A stretch of 64,000 nt of DNA, taken from the NCBI GenBank assembly GCA_963971535.1, contig OZ020586.1, positions 70,774,048 through 70,838,047 on the forward strand. Direction: 5' to 3'. The translations under genes and the position numbers were made by a program. The stretch is from Notolepis coatsorum. Lineage: Eukaryota > Chordata > Actinopteri > Aulopiformes > Paralepididae. Below, piece by piece: positions 1 to 11,078 of this stretch. How positions within the stretch are numbered: position 1 is the first letter of the stretch; each line of letters begins with the position of its first letter. The notes beneath the pieces are model-generated. The model ran no database searches. It was not told where the DNA came from and worked only from the letters and a program-made list of their open reading frames with translations.

Positions 1-345
1 TTGGGTGCCGGCCAGAAATCCGGAAAATGACTGTGGGTTGCCAGGATACCTGGGCGATTCTAGCATATCTCATGATCTTAGCGGAGCTATTTCTATATTT
101 TATATTATAACTATGGGGAAATGGTTTGGCTCATTTGAAGACGACAAGTTGATGTACACAATGAAAAAAACCGTTTGTTTCTGCATGTCTTCGTTCGTTC
201 ACAATTACAAGTTAAAAAACGTCAACAAAGGATAAAAATACAGGTAAATTCTTTAGAACAGGAGTTACAGGCACTTTTATGAACGGTGTGCCGGCGGGGT
301 GATAATAGGTACTGAACGTGTTATAAAGCAATTTAGACTGGGATG
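1..345 (+). other. Copy of the L1 ORF1 3' end and following spacer
   Basis: This stretch repeats 4551-4895 almost base for base. In the second copy it forms the last ~78 codons of an L1-type ORF1 and its stop codon. Here only the tail is visible, because the window begins inside the repeat. The open frame runs from the window edge to a stop at 233-235. I cannot tell whether a complete ORF1 lies upstream of the window. Confidence 0.7.
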
Positions 346-1520
346 GATGGATGGATGGTTTGATTGATTGATTGTTTGACAGATTGTTTTATTGGTTTGA
401 TTGATAGAATGTTTTATTGTTTTGTTGATTGTTTGATTCATAGATTGATTTGTTTGATTGATTGATTAATTTGTTGGTCGTTTGATTGATAGAATGTTTG
501 ATTGTTTTGTTGGTCGTTTGATTCATAGATTGATTTGTTTGATTGTTTGATTGATTTGTTGGTCGTTTGATTGATAGAATGTTTGATTGTTTTGTTGGTC
601 GTTTGATTCATAGATTGTTTGATTGATTGATTGATTGGTTTGATTGATTGATTGTTTTGTTGGTCGTTTGCTTGATAGAATGTTTGATTGTTTTGTTGAT
701 CGTTTGATTCATAGATTGATTTGTTTGATTGATTGATTAATTTGTTGGTCGTTTGATTGATAGAATGTTTGATTGTTTTGTTGGTCGTTTGATTCATAGA
801 TTGATTTGTTTGATTGATTGATTGATTTGTTGGTCGTTTGATTGATATAATGTTTGATTGTTTTGTTGGTCGTTTGATTCATAGATTGTTTGATTGATTG
901 ATTGGTTTGATTGATTGATTGTTTTGTTGGTCGTTTGCTTGATAGAATGTTTGATTGTTAAACTGGTCGTTTGATTCATAGATTGATTTGTTTGATTGAT
1001 TGATTGATTTGTTGGTCGTTTGATTGATAGAATGTTTGATTGTTTTGTTGGTCGTTTGATTCATAGATTGATTTGTTTGATTGATTGATTGTTTTGTTGG
1101 TCGTTTGATTGATAGAATGTTTGATTGTTTTATTGATTGTTTGATTCATAGATTGTTTGATTGATTGATTGATTGGTTTGATTGATTGATTGTTTTGTTG
1201 GTCGTTTGATTGATAGAATGTTTGATTGTTTTGTTGGTCGTTTGATTCATAGATTGATTTGTTTGATTGATTGATTGATTTGTTGGTTGTTTGATTGATA
1301 GAATGTTTGATTGTTTTGTTGGTCGTTTGATTCATAGATTGATTTGTTTGATTGATTGATTGTTTTGTTGGTCGTTTGATTGATAGAATGTTTGATTGTT
1401 TTATTGATTGTTTGATTCATAGATTGTTTGATTGATTGATTGGTTTGATTGATTGATTGTTTTGTTGGTCGTTTGATTGATTGATTGACAGTCCGACTGA
1501 CTGACAGTCCGACTGACTGA
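346..1520. repeat. TTGA-based satellite with ~85-97 bp higher-order unit, copy 1
   Basis: The block is built from TTGA/TTGT tetramers arranged in a longer unit. The landmarks GATAGAATG and GATTCATAGATTG recur about every 85-97 bp, roughly eleven times. The array opens with a short GGAT run and closes with CGACTGACTGACAGTC repeats. Long open frames on the minus strand (Asn/Gln/Ser/Thr/Ile-rich) are a by-product of the period and are not called as genes. Confidence 0.9.
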
Positions 1521-2010
1521 CAAACTTGAAATGCAGTAATACTATTATATCGATCAGGTGGGAATATATTGTATTGATCAGGTTAGTAGATATTGTACCG
1601 ATCAGGTATTATAGATCATGTGCATGCAATAAACTAAACAAAAAAACATTTCGACTGTTTCTCATTCATGTACTGTGCATAATCTGCTCCTGTGTTGTAG
1701 ACACTGTGTTGCTCTGTACCTACCTGTTTTCCAATTTATTCATCCATACATGATAAACACATTCATAAAGTAATAATATCTTGTATTGATAATATATCAA
1801 TTAGTTTCACCTGGAAATACTACTACCTCATCAACCACCATGCCTGGCGCTAATGAACAAGTAAGTTATAACTACTGGTGTAGGTCCAGAAAACATTATT
1901 ATAAAATACAGAATACTTTACAATGCAGAAAACTTGAAACTTTGATGCCATGAACATTTTTATTGTAAAATAAATATGTTCAATAAACTGAGTGACAAGT
2001 CATCAGTACC
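1521..2010. other. Single-copy AT-rich stretch inside the first duplication
   Basis: There is no convincing gene. A short motif resembling GATCAGG recurs three times near 1555-1610. The stretch is repeated at 6075-6560 with only scattered differences, for example G versus A in the TATTGTATTGA context near 1571/6125. Confidence 0.6.
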
Positions 2011-2656
2011 AACCATTGTTGCTGTGCATTAGACACATATGCTGGTAACATTCACAGTATAAAATTATGGTAATTTACCAAGACAATACCTTATAAAAAG
2101 TGAACACTGGCTGATGATAACCAACCATTGTTTCAGTGCATTTAGGAGTTTGTTGGTAACATTCACAGTATAGGATTATGGTAATTTACCAAGACAATAC
2201 CTTATAAAAAGTGAACACTGGAGGATAATCAACCATTGTTTCAGTGCATTTAGGAGTTTGTTGGTAACATTCACAGTATAGGATTATGGTAATTTACCAA
2301 GACAATACCTTATAAAAAGTGAACACTGGAGGATAACCAACCATTGTTTCAGTGCATTTAGAAGTTTGCTGGTAACATTCACAGTATAGGATTATGGTAA
2401 TTTACCAAGACAATACCTTATAAAAAGTGAACACTGGCTGATGATAACCAACCATTGTGTCAGTGCATTTAGGAGTTTGTTGGTAACATTCACAGTATAG
2501 GATTATGGTAATTTACCAAGACAATACCTTATAAAAAGTGAACACTGGAGGATAACCAACCATTGTTTCAGTGCATTTAGAAGTTTGCTGGTAACATTCA
2601 CAGTATATGATTATGGTAATTTACCAAGACAATACCTTATAAAAAGTGAACACTGG
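2011..2656. repeat. 108-bp minisatellite, copy 1 (about 6 units)
   Basis: The unit contains ACCAACCATTG, GGTAACATTCACAG, ATGGTAATTTACC and CTTATAAAAAGTGAACACTGG. Spacing between the ACACTGG landmarks is 108 bp, or 111 bp where CTGATG is inserted. I count six complete landmarks. The array stops abruptly at about 2656 and passes into unrelated sequence. Confidence 0.9.
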
Positions 2657-3650
2657 AGAAAAAAATTTCACCACCTCCTCACTTTGGCCATAATCTATGT
2701 ATAATAATCTACCTATGTGTATGCGTCTTACCCTGCGTTGTGTCAATCTATATCAGTTGCTACCGTTCAGTTACCTCCCGTCCTCCACACCAATCAAATT
2801 TCACATTCCACAGAGGCCCTTGCTCACCTATCCTGCACAGTTCCAGACCGGCCTCGCCTCCCCCTTCCCCCTTTTGCCAGCCAGCCTCAGCCGTAGCAAT
2901 TGTTGTAGGCCTGTGGTCCCGTCACATTTGACCTATGACTGTCCTTCCTCGGATTTACAGACGGCTCTCCCAGTCCGGATGCTTCCCAAAACCTGCGTCT
3001 GTTTTGGCCTCTGTTCTCGGGGCTATGATGAAGGAGGGGCTAGCGTCCACAAGCGACCTTTTTCCACAATCTAACAATTTCCCACAGGAAATAACTGAAC
3101 AGGTTCACTCCACTGTGTCGTAATCTAATGAAATGTATTCATACTCAACACTTATGACTCCTCTACACGTGTCGTTCCGCTTCCCCCCCTCGAATGAATC
3201 TGTGAGGGAAGAAACACAAAGCAAATCCTTTTACACACTACGTCAAATACTTTAAAGAGAAGCCAATGTTAATCATATGCAAACGTGATAGGGCCACTTA
3301 GCTTTTGTTGACATTCTGTCCTGACGCCATCACTCCTGCCACCAGCTCTCTCCTCTCACACCCAGACCATAAAAAGCAGATTAGAAAAAACAAAAGACAA
3401 ATAATTAACAAAATATCCCAATAAACCACATCCTTCAAGCACCTCCACATGTGAAATTACCATCCATACCTAAAACAGTAAATCAATAAAAATAACAAGC
3501 ACCGACTTCTGGTCAGCTATAGAATGGAGTAAGTTGCATGTGACACAGCTGCTCACCCGTTATTTTTTTTTCGTTTTAAAAACATATTTATAGACCACCA
3601 ATGCGTTTAAAACTTGACGCATATATCAACTGAGATTATCAACTAACTAT
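2657..3650. other. Unassigned sequence between the minisatellite and L1 ORF1
   Basis: The region has pyrimidine-rich and A-rich parts. Open frames of 60-125 codons at 2697-3123 overlap each other in different frames, show no family motif and look like chance. The last ~150 bp before 3670 may be 5' leader of the L1 element that follows. Confidence 0.5.
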
Positions 3651-3669
3651 ATTGATCGAAAGAATCGAG

Positions 3670-4785
3670 ATGCCTCCAAAGAAAAATCAAACGATCTCAA
3701 AACCAAGCGCAGAGGACTCGCCTGCGGCCACAGGATACATGAAACAAATAGCGGAGAATATAGACGTAATAGCAGCCGCCTCAAGTTCAACCCCTACAAA
3801 TACCTCCGCGGACACCGAATATATTATCCGGGAAATGAGAAAAATGGAGAAGATAATGGAGACAATGGAAAAGACAATAACCCAAAAAGTAGATGCTATC
3901 AAAGAATCTATCGAAGGCAAAATAGAAGCGCTAAGAGTGGACGCCGAAGCACATATTAAGCGCACCGCGGCACTGGAAACAGGTCTGGAAGACCACCAAC
4001 AAAATGTCGTGCAGATCTACAAAGACGTAGAGGATATCAACGTTAATCTAACTGCTGAGATGAAGGGAAACTACAAAGAACTCAATACGGAGCTCAACGA
4101 TATAACGATTGAGCTTAAGCGAATCAATGAAGAACAGAAAGCCAAAATATTCGAGATGGAATATCAAAGACGCAAGCTGAATATTCGTATAGTCGGTCTG
4201 GATGAGTCTGTGAGCTGCGCACACCCTGAAGAGTTTGCGACAGAATTACAGAAAATCTTGGGACCAGCGATCCTTCCTAAAGTACCCGAGGTGGAGCAGT
4301 GCTACAGATTGGGGACCCGATCCAGTGACAATAACGTTAGACCCAGAGTGATATTGGTTACCCTGCGCCAAGTCAGAATAAAAGAAATGATTATTCGTGA
4401 AACTCGCAGGATGAAAGGCAATCTGAAATACAAGGATATATCAATACACTGTTTTGAAGATTATTGTCGGGAGGTGGTGGAACTGCGAGCCAAATTCAAG
4501 ACGGTGATGTCTCAACTCTATCTGGAGAAATACAGACCCCTATTAACACTTTGGGTGCCGGCCAGAAATCCGGAAAATGACTGTGGGTTGCCAGGATACC
4601 TGGGCGATTCTAGCATATCTCATGATCTTAGCGGAGCTATTTCTATATTTTATATTATAACTATGGGGAAATGGTTTGGCTCATTTGAAGACGACAAGTT
4701 GATGTACACAATGAAAAAAACCGTTTGTTTCTGCATGTCTTCGTTCGTTCACAATTACAAGTTAAAAAACGTCAACAAAGGATAA
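3670..4785 (+). CDS. L1-type LINE ORF1 protein (RNA-binding chaperone)
   Basis: ORF1 of L1-clade retrotransposons encodes a trimeric RNA-binding protein that coats the element RNA. The frame is open for 371 codons from the ATG at 3670 (MPPKKNQT). An 18-bp in-frame extension upstream has no ATG. Residues about 45-165 are charged and heptad-like (coiled coil). They are followed by the RRM-like domain opening with RRKLNIRIVGLDE (~167-180) and a C-terminal domain up to about residue 295. The last ~78 residues (from WVPARNPEND) do not look like a normal ORF1 end. They coincide with the start of the 4,550-bp repeat, so the protein may be a fusion across a junction. No ORF2 follows directly; TTGA satellite does. 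Whether this belongs to the same family as the L1 ORF2 copies in this window is not shown. Confidence 0.75.
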   Translation: MPPKKNQTISKPSAEDSPAATGYMKQIAENIDVIAAASSSTPTNTSADTEYIIREMRKMEKIMETMEKTITQKVDAIKESIEGKIEALRVDAEAHIKRTAALETGLEDHQQNVVQIYKDVEDINVNLTAEMKGNYKELNTELNDITIELKRINEEQKAKIFEMEYQRRKLNIRIVGLDESVSCAHPEEFATELQKILGPAILPKVPEVEQCYRLGTRSSDNNVRPRVILVTLRQVRIKEMIIRETRRMKGNLKYKDISIHCFEDYCREVVELRAKFKTVMSQLYLEKYRPLLTLWVPARNPENDCGLPGYLGDSSISHDLSGAISIFYIITMGKWFGSFEDDKLMYTMKKTVCFCMSSFVHNYKLKNVNKG

Positions 4786-4895
4786 AAATACAGGTAAATT
4801 CTTTAGAACAGGAGTTACAGGCACTTTTATGAACGGTGTGCCGGCGGGGTGATAATAGGTACTGAACGTGTTATAAAGCAATTTAGACTGGGATG

Positions 4896-6074
4896 GATGG
4901 ATGGATGGTTTGATTGATTGATTGTTTGACAGATTGTTTTATTGGTTTGATTGATAGAATGTTTTATTGTTTTGTTGATTGTTTGATTCATAGATTGATT
5001 TGTTTGATTGATTGATTAATTTGTTGGTCGTTTGATTGATAGAATGTTTGATTGTTTTGTTGGTCGTTTGATTCATAGATTGATTTGTTTGATTGTTTGA
5101 TTGATTTGTTGGTCGTTTGATTGATAGAATGTTTGATTGTTTTGTTGGTCGTTTGATTCATAGATTGTTTGATTGATTGATTGATTGGTTTGATTGATTG
5201 ATTGTTTTGTTGGTCGTTTGCTTGATAGAATGTTTGATTGTTTTGTTGATCGTTTGATTCATAGATTGATTTGTTTGATTGATTGATTAATTTGTTGGTC
5301 GTTTGATTGATAGAATGTTTGATTGTTTTGTTGGTCGTTTGATTCATAGATTGATTTGTTTGATTGATTGATTGATTTGTTGGTCGTTTGATTGATAGAA
5401 TGTTTGATTGTTTTGTTGGTCGTTTGATTCATAGATTGTTTGATTGATTGATTGGTTTGATTGATTGATTGTTTTGTTGGTCGTTTGCTTGATAGAATGT
5501 TTGATTGTTAAACTGGTCGTTTGATTCATAGATTGATTTGTTTGATTGATTGATTGATTTGTTGGTCGTTTGATTGATAGAATGTTTGATTGTTTTGTTG
5601 GTCGTTTGATTCATAGATTGATTTGTTTGATTGATTGATTGTTTTGTTGGTCGTTTGATTGATAGAATGTTTGATTGTTTTATTGATTGTTTGATTCATA
5701 GATTGTTTGATTGATTGATTGATTGGTTTGATTGATTGATTGTTTTGTTGGTCGTTTGATTGATAGAATGTTTGATTGTTTTGTTGGTCGTTTGATTCAT
5801 AGATTGATTTGTTTGATTGATTGATTGATTTGTTGGTTGTTTGATTGATAGAATGTTTGATTGTTTTGTTGGTCGTTTGATTCATAGATTGATTTGTTTG
5901 ATTGATTGATTGTTTTGTTGGTCGTTTGATTGATAGAATGTTTGATTGTTTTATTGATTGTTTGATTCATAGATTGTTTGATTGATTGATTGGTTTGATT
6001 GATTGATTGTTTTGTTGGTCGTTTGATTGATTGATTGATTGACAGTCCGACTGACTGACAGTCCGACTGACTGA
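4896..6074. repeat. TTGA-based satellite, copy 2
   Basis: This is a near-identical copy of 346-1520 at an offset of 4,550 bp, rising to 4,554 bp after one extra TTGA tetramer near the end. Visible differences are few, for example GATAGAATG here (near 5395) against GATATAATG in copy 1 (near 845). Confidence 0.9.
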
Positions 6075-6559
6075 CAAACTTGAAATGCAGTAATACTATT
6101 ATATCGATCAGGTGGGAATATATTATATTGATCAGGTTAGTAGATATTGTACCGATCAGGTATTATAGATCATGTGCATGCAATAAACTAAACAAAAAAA
6201 CATTTCGACTGTTTCTCATTCATGTACTGTGCATAATCTGCTCCTGTGTTGTAGACACTGTGTTGCTCTGTACCTACCTGTTTTCCAATTTATTCATCCA
6301 TACATGATAAACACATTCATAAAGTAATAATATCTTGTATTGATAATATATCAATTAGTTTCACCTGGAAATACTACTACCTCATCAACCACCATGCCTG
6401 GCGCTAATGAACAAGTAAGTTATAACTACTGGTGTAGGTCCAGAAAACATTATTATAAAATACAGAATACTTTACAATGCAGAAAACTTGAAACTTTGAT
6501 GCCATGAACATTTTTATTGTAAAATAAATATGTTCAATAAACTGAGTGACAAGTCATCA

Positions 6560-7586
6560 GTACCAACCATTGTTGCTGTGCATTAGACACATATGCTGGT
6601 AACATTCACAGTATAAAATTATGGTAATTTACCAAGACAATACCTTATAAAAAGTGAACACTGGCTGATGATAACCAACCATTGTTTCAGTGCATTTAGG
6701 AGTTTGTTGGTAACATTCACAGTATAGGATTATGGTAATTTACCAAGACAATACCTTATAAAAAGTGAACACTGGAGGATAATCAACCATTGTTTCAGTG
6801 CATTTAGGAGTTTGTTGGTAACATTCACAGTATAGGATTATGGTAATTTACCAAGACAATACCTTATAAAAAGTGAACACTGGAGGATAACCAACCATTG
6901 TTTCAGTGCATTTAGAAGTTTGCTGGTAACATTCACAGTATAGGATTATGGTAATTTACCAAGACAATACCTTATAAAAAGTGAACACTGGCTGATGATA
7001 ACCAACCATTGTGTCAGTGCATTTAGGAGTTTGTTGGTAACATTCACAGTATAGGATTATGGTAATTTACCAAGACAATACCTTATAAAAAGTGAACACT
7101 GGAGGATAACCAACCATTGTTTCAGTGCATTTAGAAGTTTGCTGGTAACATTCACAGTATATGATTATGGTAATTTACCAAGACAATACCTTATAAAAAG
7201 TGAACACTGGAGGATAACCAACCATTGTTTCAGTGCATTTAGAAGTTTGCTGGTAACATTCACAGTATAGGATTATGGTAATTTACCAAGACAATACCTT
7301 ATAAAAAGTGAACACTGGAGGATAACCAACCATTGTTTCAGTGCATTTAGAAGTTTGCTGGTAACATTCACAGTATAGGATTATGGTAATTTACCAAGAC
7401 AATACCTTATAAAAAGTGAACACTGGAGGATAACCAACCATTGTTTCAGTGCATTTAGAAGTTTGCTGGTAACATTCACAGTATAGGATTATGGTAATTT
7501 ACCAAGACAATACCTTATAAAAAGTGAACACTGGAGGATAACCAACCATTGTTTCAGTGCATTTAGAAGTTTGCTGGTAACATTCA
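6560..7586. repeat. 108-bp minisatellite, copy 2 (about 9 units)
   Basis: The unit is the same as at 2011-2656 but the array is longer: nine ACACTGG landmarks against six. The extra units at the 3' end are almost identical to one another, which points to recent expansion by unequal exchange or slippage. The array breaks off within a unit at about 7586. Confidence 0.9.
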
Positions 7587-7860
7587 CGTCACATGAACTA
7601 CAGGGCATATCTTACTTGGTCTCTCGCATCGATGACTGCATTGTCCATTGATAAATGGATGAAGCGCCAGATGATCTGTCTGTGGACCAAAAAATATCCA
7701 ATACATGCTTCCAAAGTATATAAATAATAGGCCAATGGACTGCATTAGAAAAGTGTGGTATGTTACCTACAGTATATACTTTTATAAACTGGGTGACTGT
7801 CAGCAACCATTGGTTCTGTGCAAACGGTAAAAATGAGGGGGGAAAAAGATAAAAAAAAAA
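7587..7860. other. Unassigned junction sequence
   Basis: About 270 bp lies between the minisatellite and the start of the 7.45-kb duplicated unit. It ends in a poly-A run (~7850-7862). A minus-strand frame of 111 codons (7612-7947) has a weakly piggyBac-like WSTD stretch but no other support. Confidence 0.4.
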
Positions 7861-7949
7861 AAAACTATATACACACACAATGCAAATTATGAATGGAGTC
7901 GATACAGCTAGATCGCTAACATAACGTCTCATCTGCAAGTGGTCCAAAC

Positions 7950-8035
7950 ATGCCTATGCAATATCGACAACCGTGGCCCAAATACATGTGTTCAACGCAT
8001 TTGTCTTGTACAGAAAACAGTGCAACTACCCATAC
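7950..8035 (+). pseudogene. piggyBac transposase C-terminal fragment, copy 1
   Basis: The plus-strand reading QIHVFNAFVLYRK closely matches QICMFNAFVLYKK of the minus-strand transposase next door (residues ~602-614 of the spliced protein). It is therefore a scrap of a second, related piggyBac copy facing the other way. About 25 codons are recognisable before the frame enters CTATA repeats. It has no catalytic residues and is not functional. Confidence 0.65.
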
Positions 8036-8235
8036 ACTATACTATATTATACTATACTACAATATACTATACTATACTATACTATACTACACTATACTAT
8101 ACTACTCTCAGCTAGCTATACTATGTACCGGTACACATGGTTCTGTCTGTATCACACAATGATGGATTATTTAGAAGTAATCTGTACTTCTGTGTGCCGG
8201 ATTATTTAGAAGTAGTCTGTACTTCTGTATGACAA
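8036..8235. repeat. ACTAT-rich tract and a two-copy ~43-bp repeat
   Basis: An ACTAT/ATACT microsatellite (~8036-8105) is followed by two copies of GGATTATTTAGAAGTA with CTGTACTTCTGT (8163-8232). This is the 3' flank of the minus-strand transposase gene. Confidence 0.7.
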
Positions 8236-8247
8236 CTAATAAAGAAA

Positions 8248-11047
8248 CTATTTAGAGAAATCCCTCTTTGTGTGGTACAGAGTGAAGCATTTATCACGAT
8301 GCAGGGGGACTTTGCACGATGTGCAAAAATATCTGGTCTCACTCCTGATGCCACGCCTACTGCAGACAAGACATTTCCTACACGGTAGCTTTTTCTTGGG
8401 GGTGGCTTTGTATGCAACCATTACATGCTTCACAAAGCCACCCACTAATCTGCTCTGCGGGTCCCCCAGTGGGGCCCTAGGGTCGACACGCCCCACCTGC
8501 TCAGCCCCTGCCTCCTCCTCATCCCCACCCCCTGCCTCCTCCCCTGCCTCCTCCCCTGCCTCCGCCTCCGCCTCCATCTCCGCTGTCACCCCAGGAATCT
8601 TCTTCTCCTTACCGTCTGTGTAGGTCCGCGCCACAGCCCTGGTGAACCGGAAGAGGTTGTAGTAATGCCCTTGTGGGTGCTTTTTTTTGTACAAGACAAA
8701 AGCGTTGAACATACATATTTGGATCAGATACATCACAAACTTTTTGGTCCACTTTCCAGTCTTACGTGTAACCGGATAGTACGATATATTTTGATCCAGC
8801 TGATCGACGCCGTTCATGAATTTATTGTACTCCATGATTGATGATGGCTTGAGCATCTCCACCCTCAGCGCTTTGCCCTTCTTCTGCTTCTTCCACACCA
8901 TCGCCGTTTCCATGGTGTCCTCGTGGAAGCTGCTGATGGTCTTCACGATTCTCTTATCGCGCCATGCCATGATCAGGACCTCCTTGTTGTTGACCGCAAT
9001 GCGCTCCCCCACACCGATGTCCCGTTTGGTCACGTTCTTGATGATGGCTGGCTCGCCCCGGTGCTTCCTGAGGGTACCACAGACGTCGGTCCTCAACTGT
9101 CGGAGCCTGGCGGACATACGTACCGAGTTGTAGAAGTTGTCCATAAAGAGCGTATAGCCGGCCCCAGACAGACGTCCAAGCAGACCGACGACCGTGTCCC
9201 CCAGGAGCGAGCCTTCCCGACAATATGGCTTAAATGAAAAGCAATATCCTGTGCGAGATTCGCACAGGAAGTAAGACTTGATACCATAGCGGGTGGGCTT
9301 GTTTGGGTTGTAGACCCGGAAGGTCAGGCGGCCTCGCCATGCCATCACCCCCTCGTCAATGGCGAGCTCGCGTTCAGGCTGGTACAGCTCCTTGCACCTC
9401 GCGTTTACATGGTCAACAACACTGCGTACTTTGCACAATTTGTCTCTAACTTCCAGGGAAGTATTGTCCGCAAAGTGGAGGAATCGCCAGATCAATTGAA
9501 ACCTGTTGCGTGGCATGGTCTCAGAGTAGTACGGTGTGTACATCATGTCGTCAGTGGTCCACATCTGGTCCACGCGAGGCTTCCGCAGGACACTGCTAAG
9601 GAAATTGAGTCCAAGGAACTTCTTCAGCTCCTTCAATGTGAGGGGCTTCCAAAGCAGTGCCCTGCTACTGGTTAGCGTGGGGTCCAGCCGGGCAATGGAC
9701 TGCTCAGCGTAGAGGTTGGACTGGGCAACAATGGAGTTCAGAAAAGCATCTGTCAGGAACAGATCCATCCATTTCGCAGGCCGGTAAGATTTGAGTGCCT
9801 TGGCGTCCTGGAGCAACCCCGGTTGGGCTGTGAAGGGGATCCTGTGAGGCACCCAGCCCTCACGAGACCAGGCATTCTCCTCTTCCTGGCGGATCGCAGC
9901 CCTGCTCTTCGCTCCTCCGCGTCGCACGCCACGACCTGTCAATTATACAAATATACTATAACACCCCTACTGTAGACATTCATATGCCACGTAGTTACAA
10001 ACTGTGTGTGAGTGAATGAGTGAGTGTGTGTGGGGTTCAGATGTCAGAGCTGGACGTGGTGTGGGGGTCAGAGGTCAGAGCTGGAAGTGGTGTGCAGAGT
10101 GAGGCCAACTTACCGCTCTTAGATGTGCGTTTCCGCCCTGCAACGGGTTCCGGCATGTCCAGACTAGCATCCAGTTCTAGAATCACATGATGTAATACAT
10201 TACACTAGGGCAACGTATTGTCATTGTATTTACATGATATATATATATATATAGCATTATGTGTTATATTTTATGTACAATTACCTGCAGGAGTAGAATG
10301 TGATCCTATGTCGTTGCCAGTCTCAGCGTCACTATCTGCGGGGTCTGCGCCAGAATCTGAATTGGATTAAATTCATTCAGTAAGTAAGTCTCATAAAACA
10401 CAATAGTAATACATTTACACATACATAAATGTAGTTAGTACATACCCAAGCATGTTGGTGTATGGGCCCCGGATTCGGTGTCTGAGCCTGTATGAACACA
10501 AAATAAATCAGCGGCCATTGTACATCAAAGCATGTACATGTGTGTGTGTGTGTGTGCTGTAATCAATGGAATTTTTTTGAACATGCATGTGTGTACATAG
10601 CAGAGTCGTGATAGCATTGATTACAGCACACACACACATACACACACACACACACACACATCAAAGACTTGTACCATCGCCAACACCTTTGAACTATGGC
10701 GAGGCCTGCATCTACACACACACACACACACACAGCCATGCAACCTAAAGCTAGACAACTTCAAAGGGCGTGCATCTACACACACACACACACACACACA
10801 GCCATGCAACCTAAAGCTAACGTGTAGCAGCACATGGTCATCAACTATATCGATTTGAACATGCATGTGTGTACATAGCAGAGTCGTGATAGCATTGATT
10901 ACAGCACACACACACATACACACACACACACATCAAAGACTTGTACCATCGCCAACACCTTTGAACTATGGCGAGGCCTGCATCTACACACACACACACA
11001 CACACACAGCCATGCAACCTAAAGCTAGACAACTTCAAAGGGCGTGC

Positions 11048-11078
<31 letters not shown>

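Noticed and set aside
438..1335. Minus-strand open frames rich in Asn, Gln, Ser, Thr and Ile over the TTGA satellite (also at 4988-5885)
   Set aside because: They are the translation of a repeat with no stop in that frame. They share no start context and exist in both copies only because the array is duplicated.
7612..7947. Minus-strand WSTD-containing frame as another piggyBac fragment
   Set aside because: Only four to five residues match the family's WTTD segment and the rest is unlike it. Too weak to call.
8270..9675. Plus-strand frames of 88-117 codons opposite the piggyBac exon 6
   Set aside because: Antisense shadows of a GC-rich coding exon.
8248..9942. Treating the 564-codon frame of exon 6 as the complete transposase
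   Set aside because: Its first codon is TTG inside an intron acceptor (ACAG), there is no ATG near the start, and four in-phase upstream exons plus an ATG exon with a promoter fit better.
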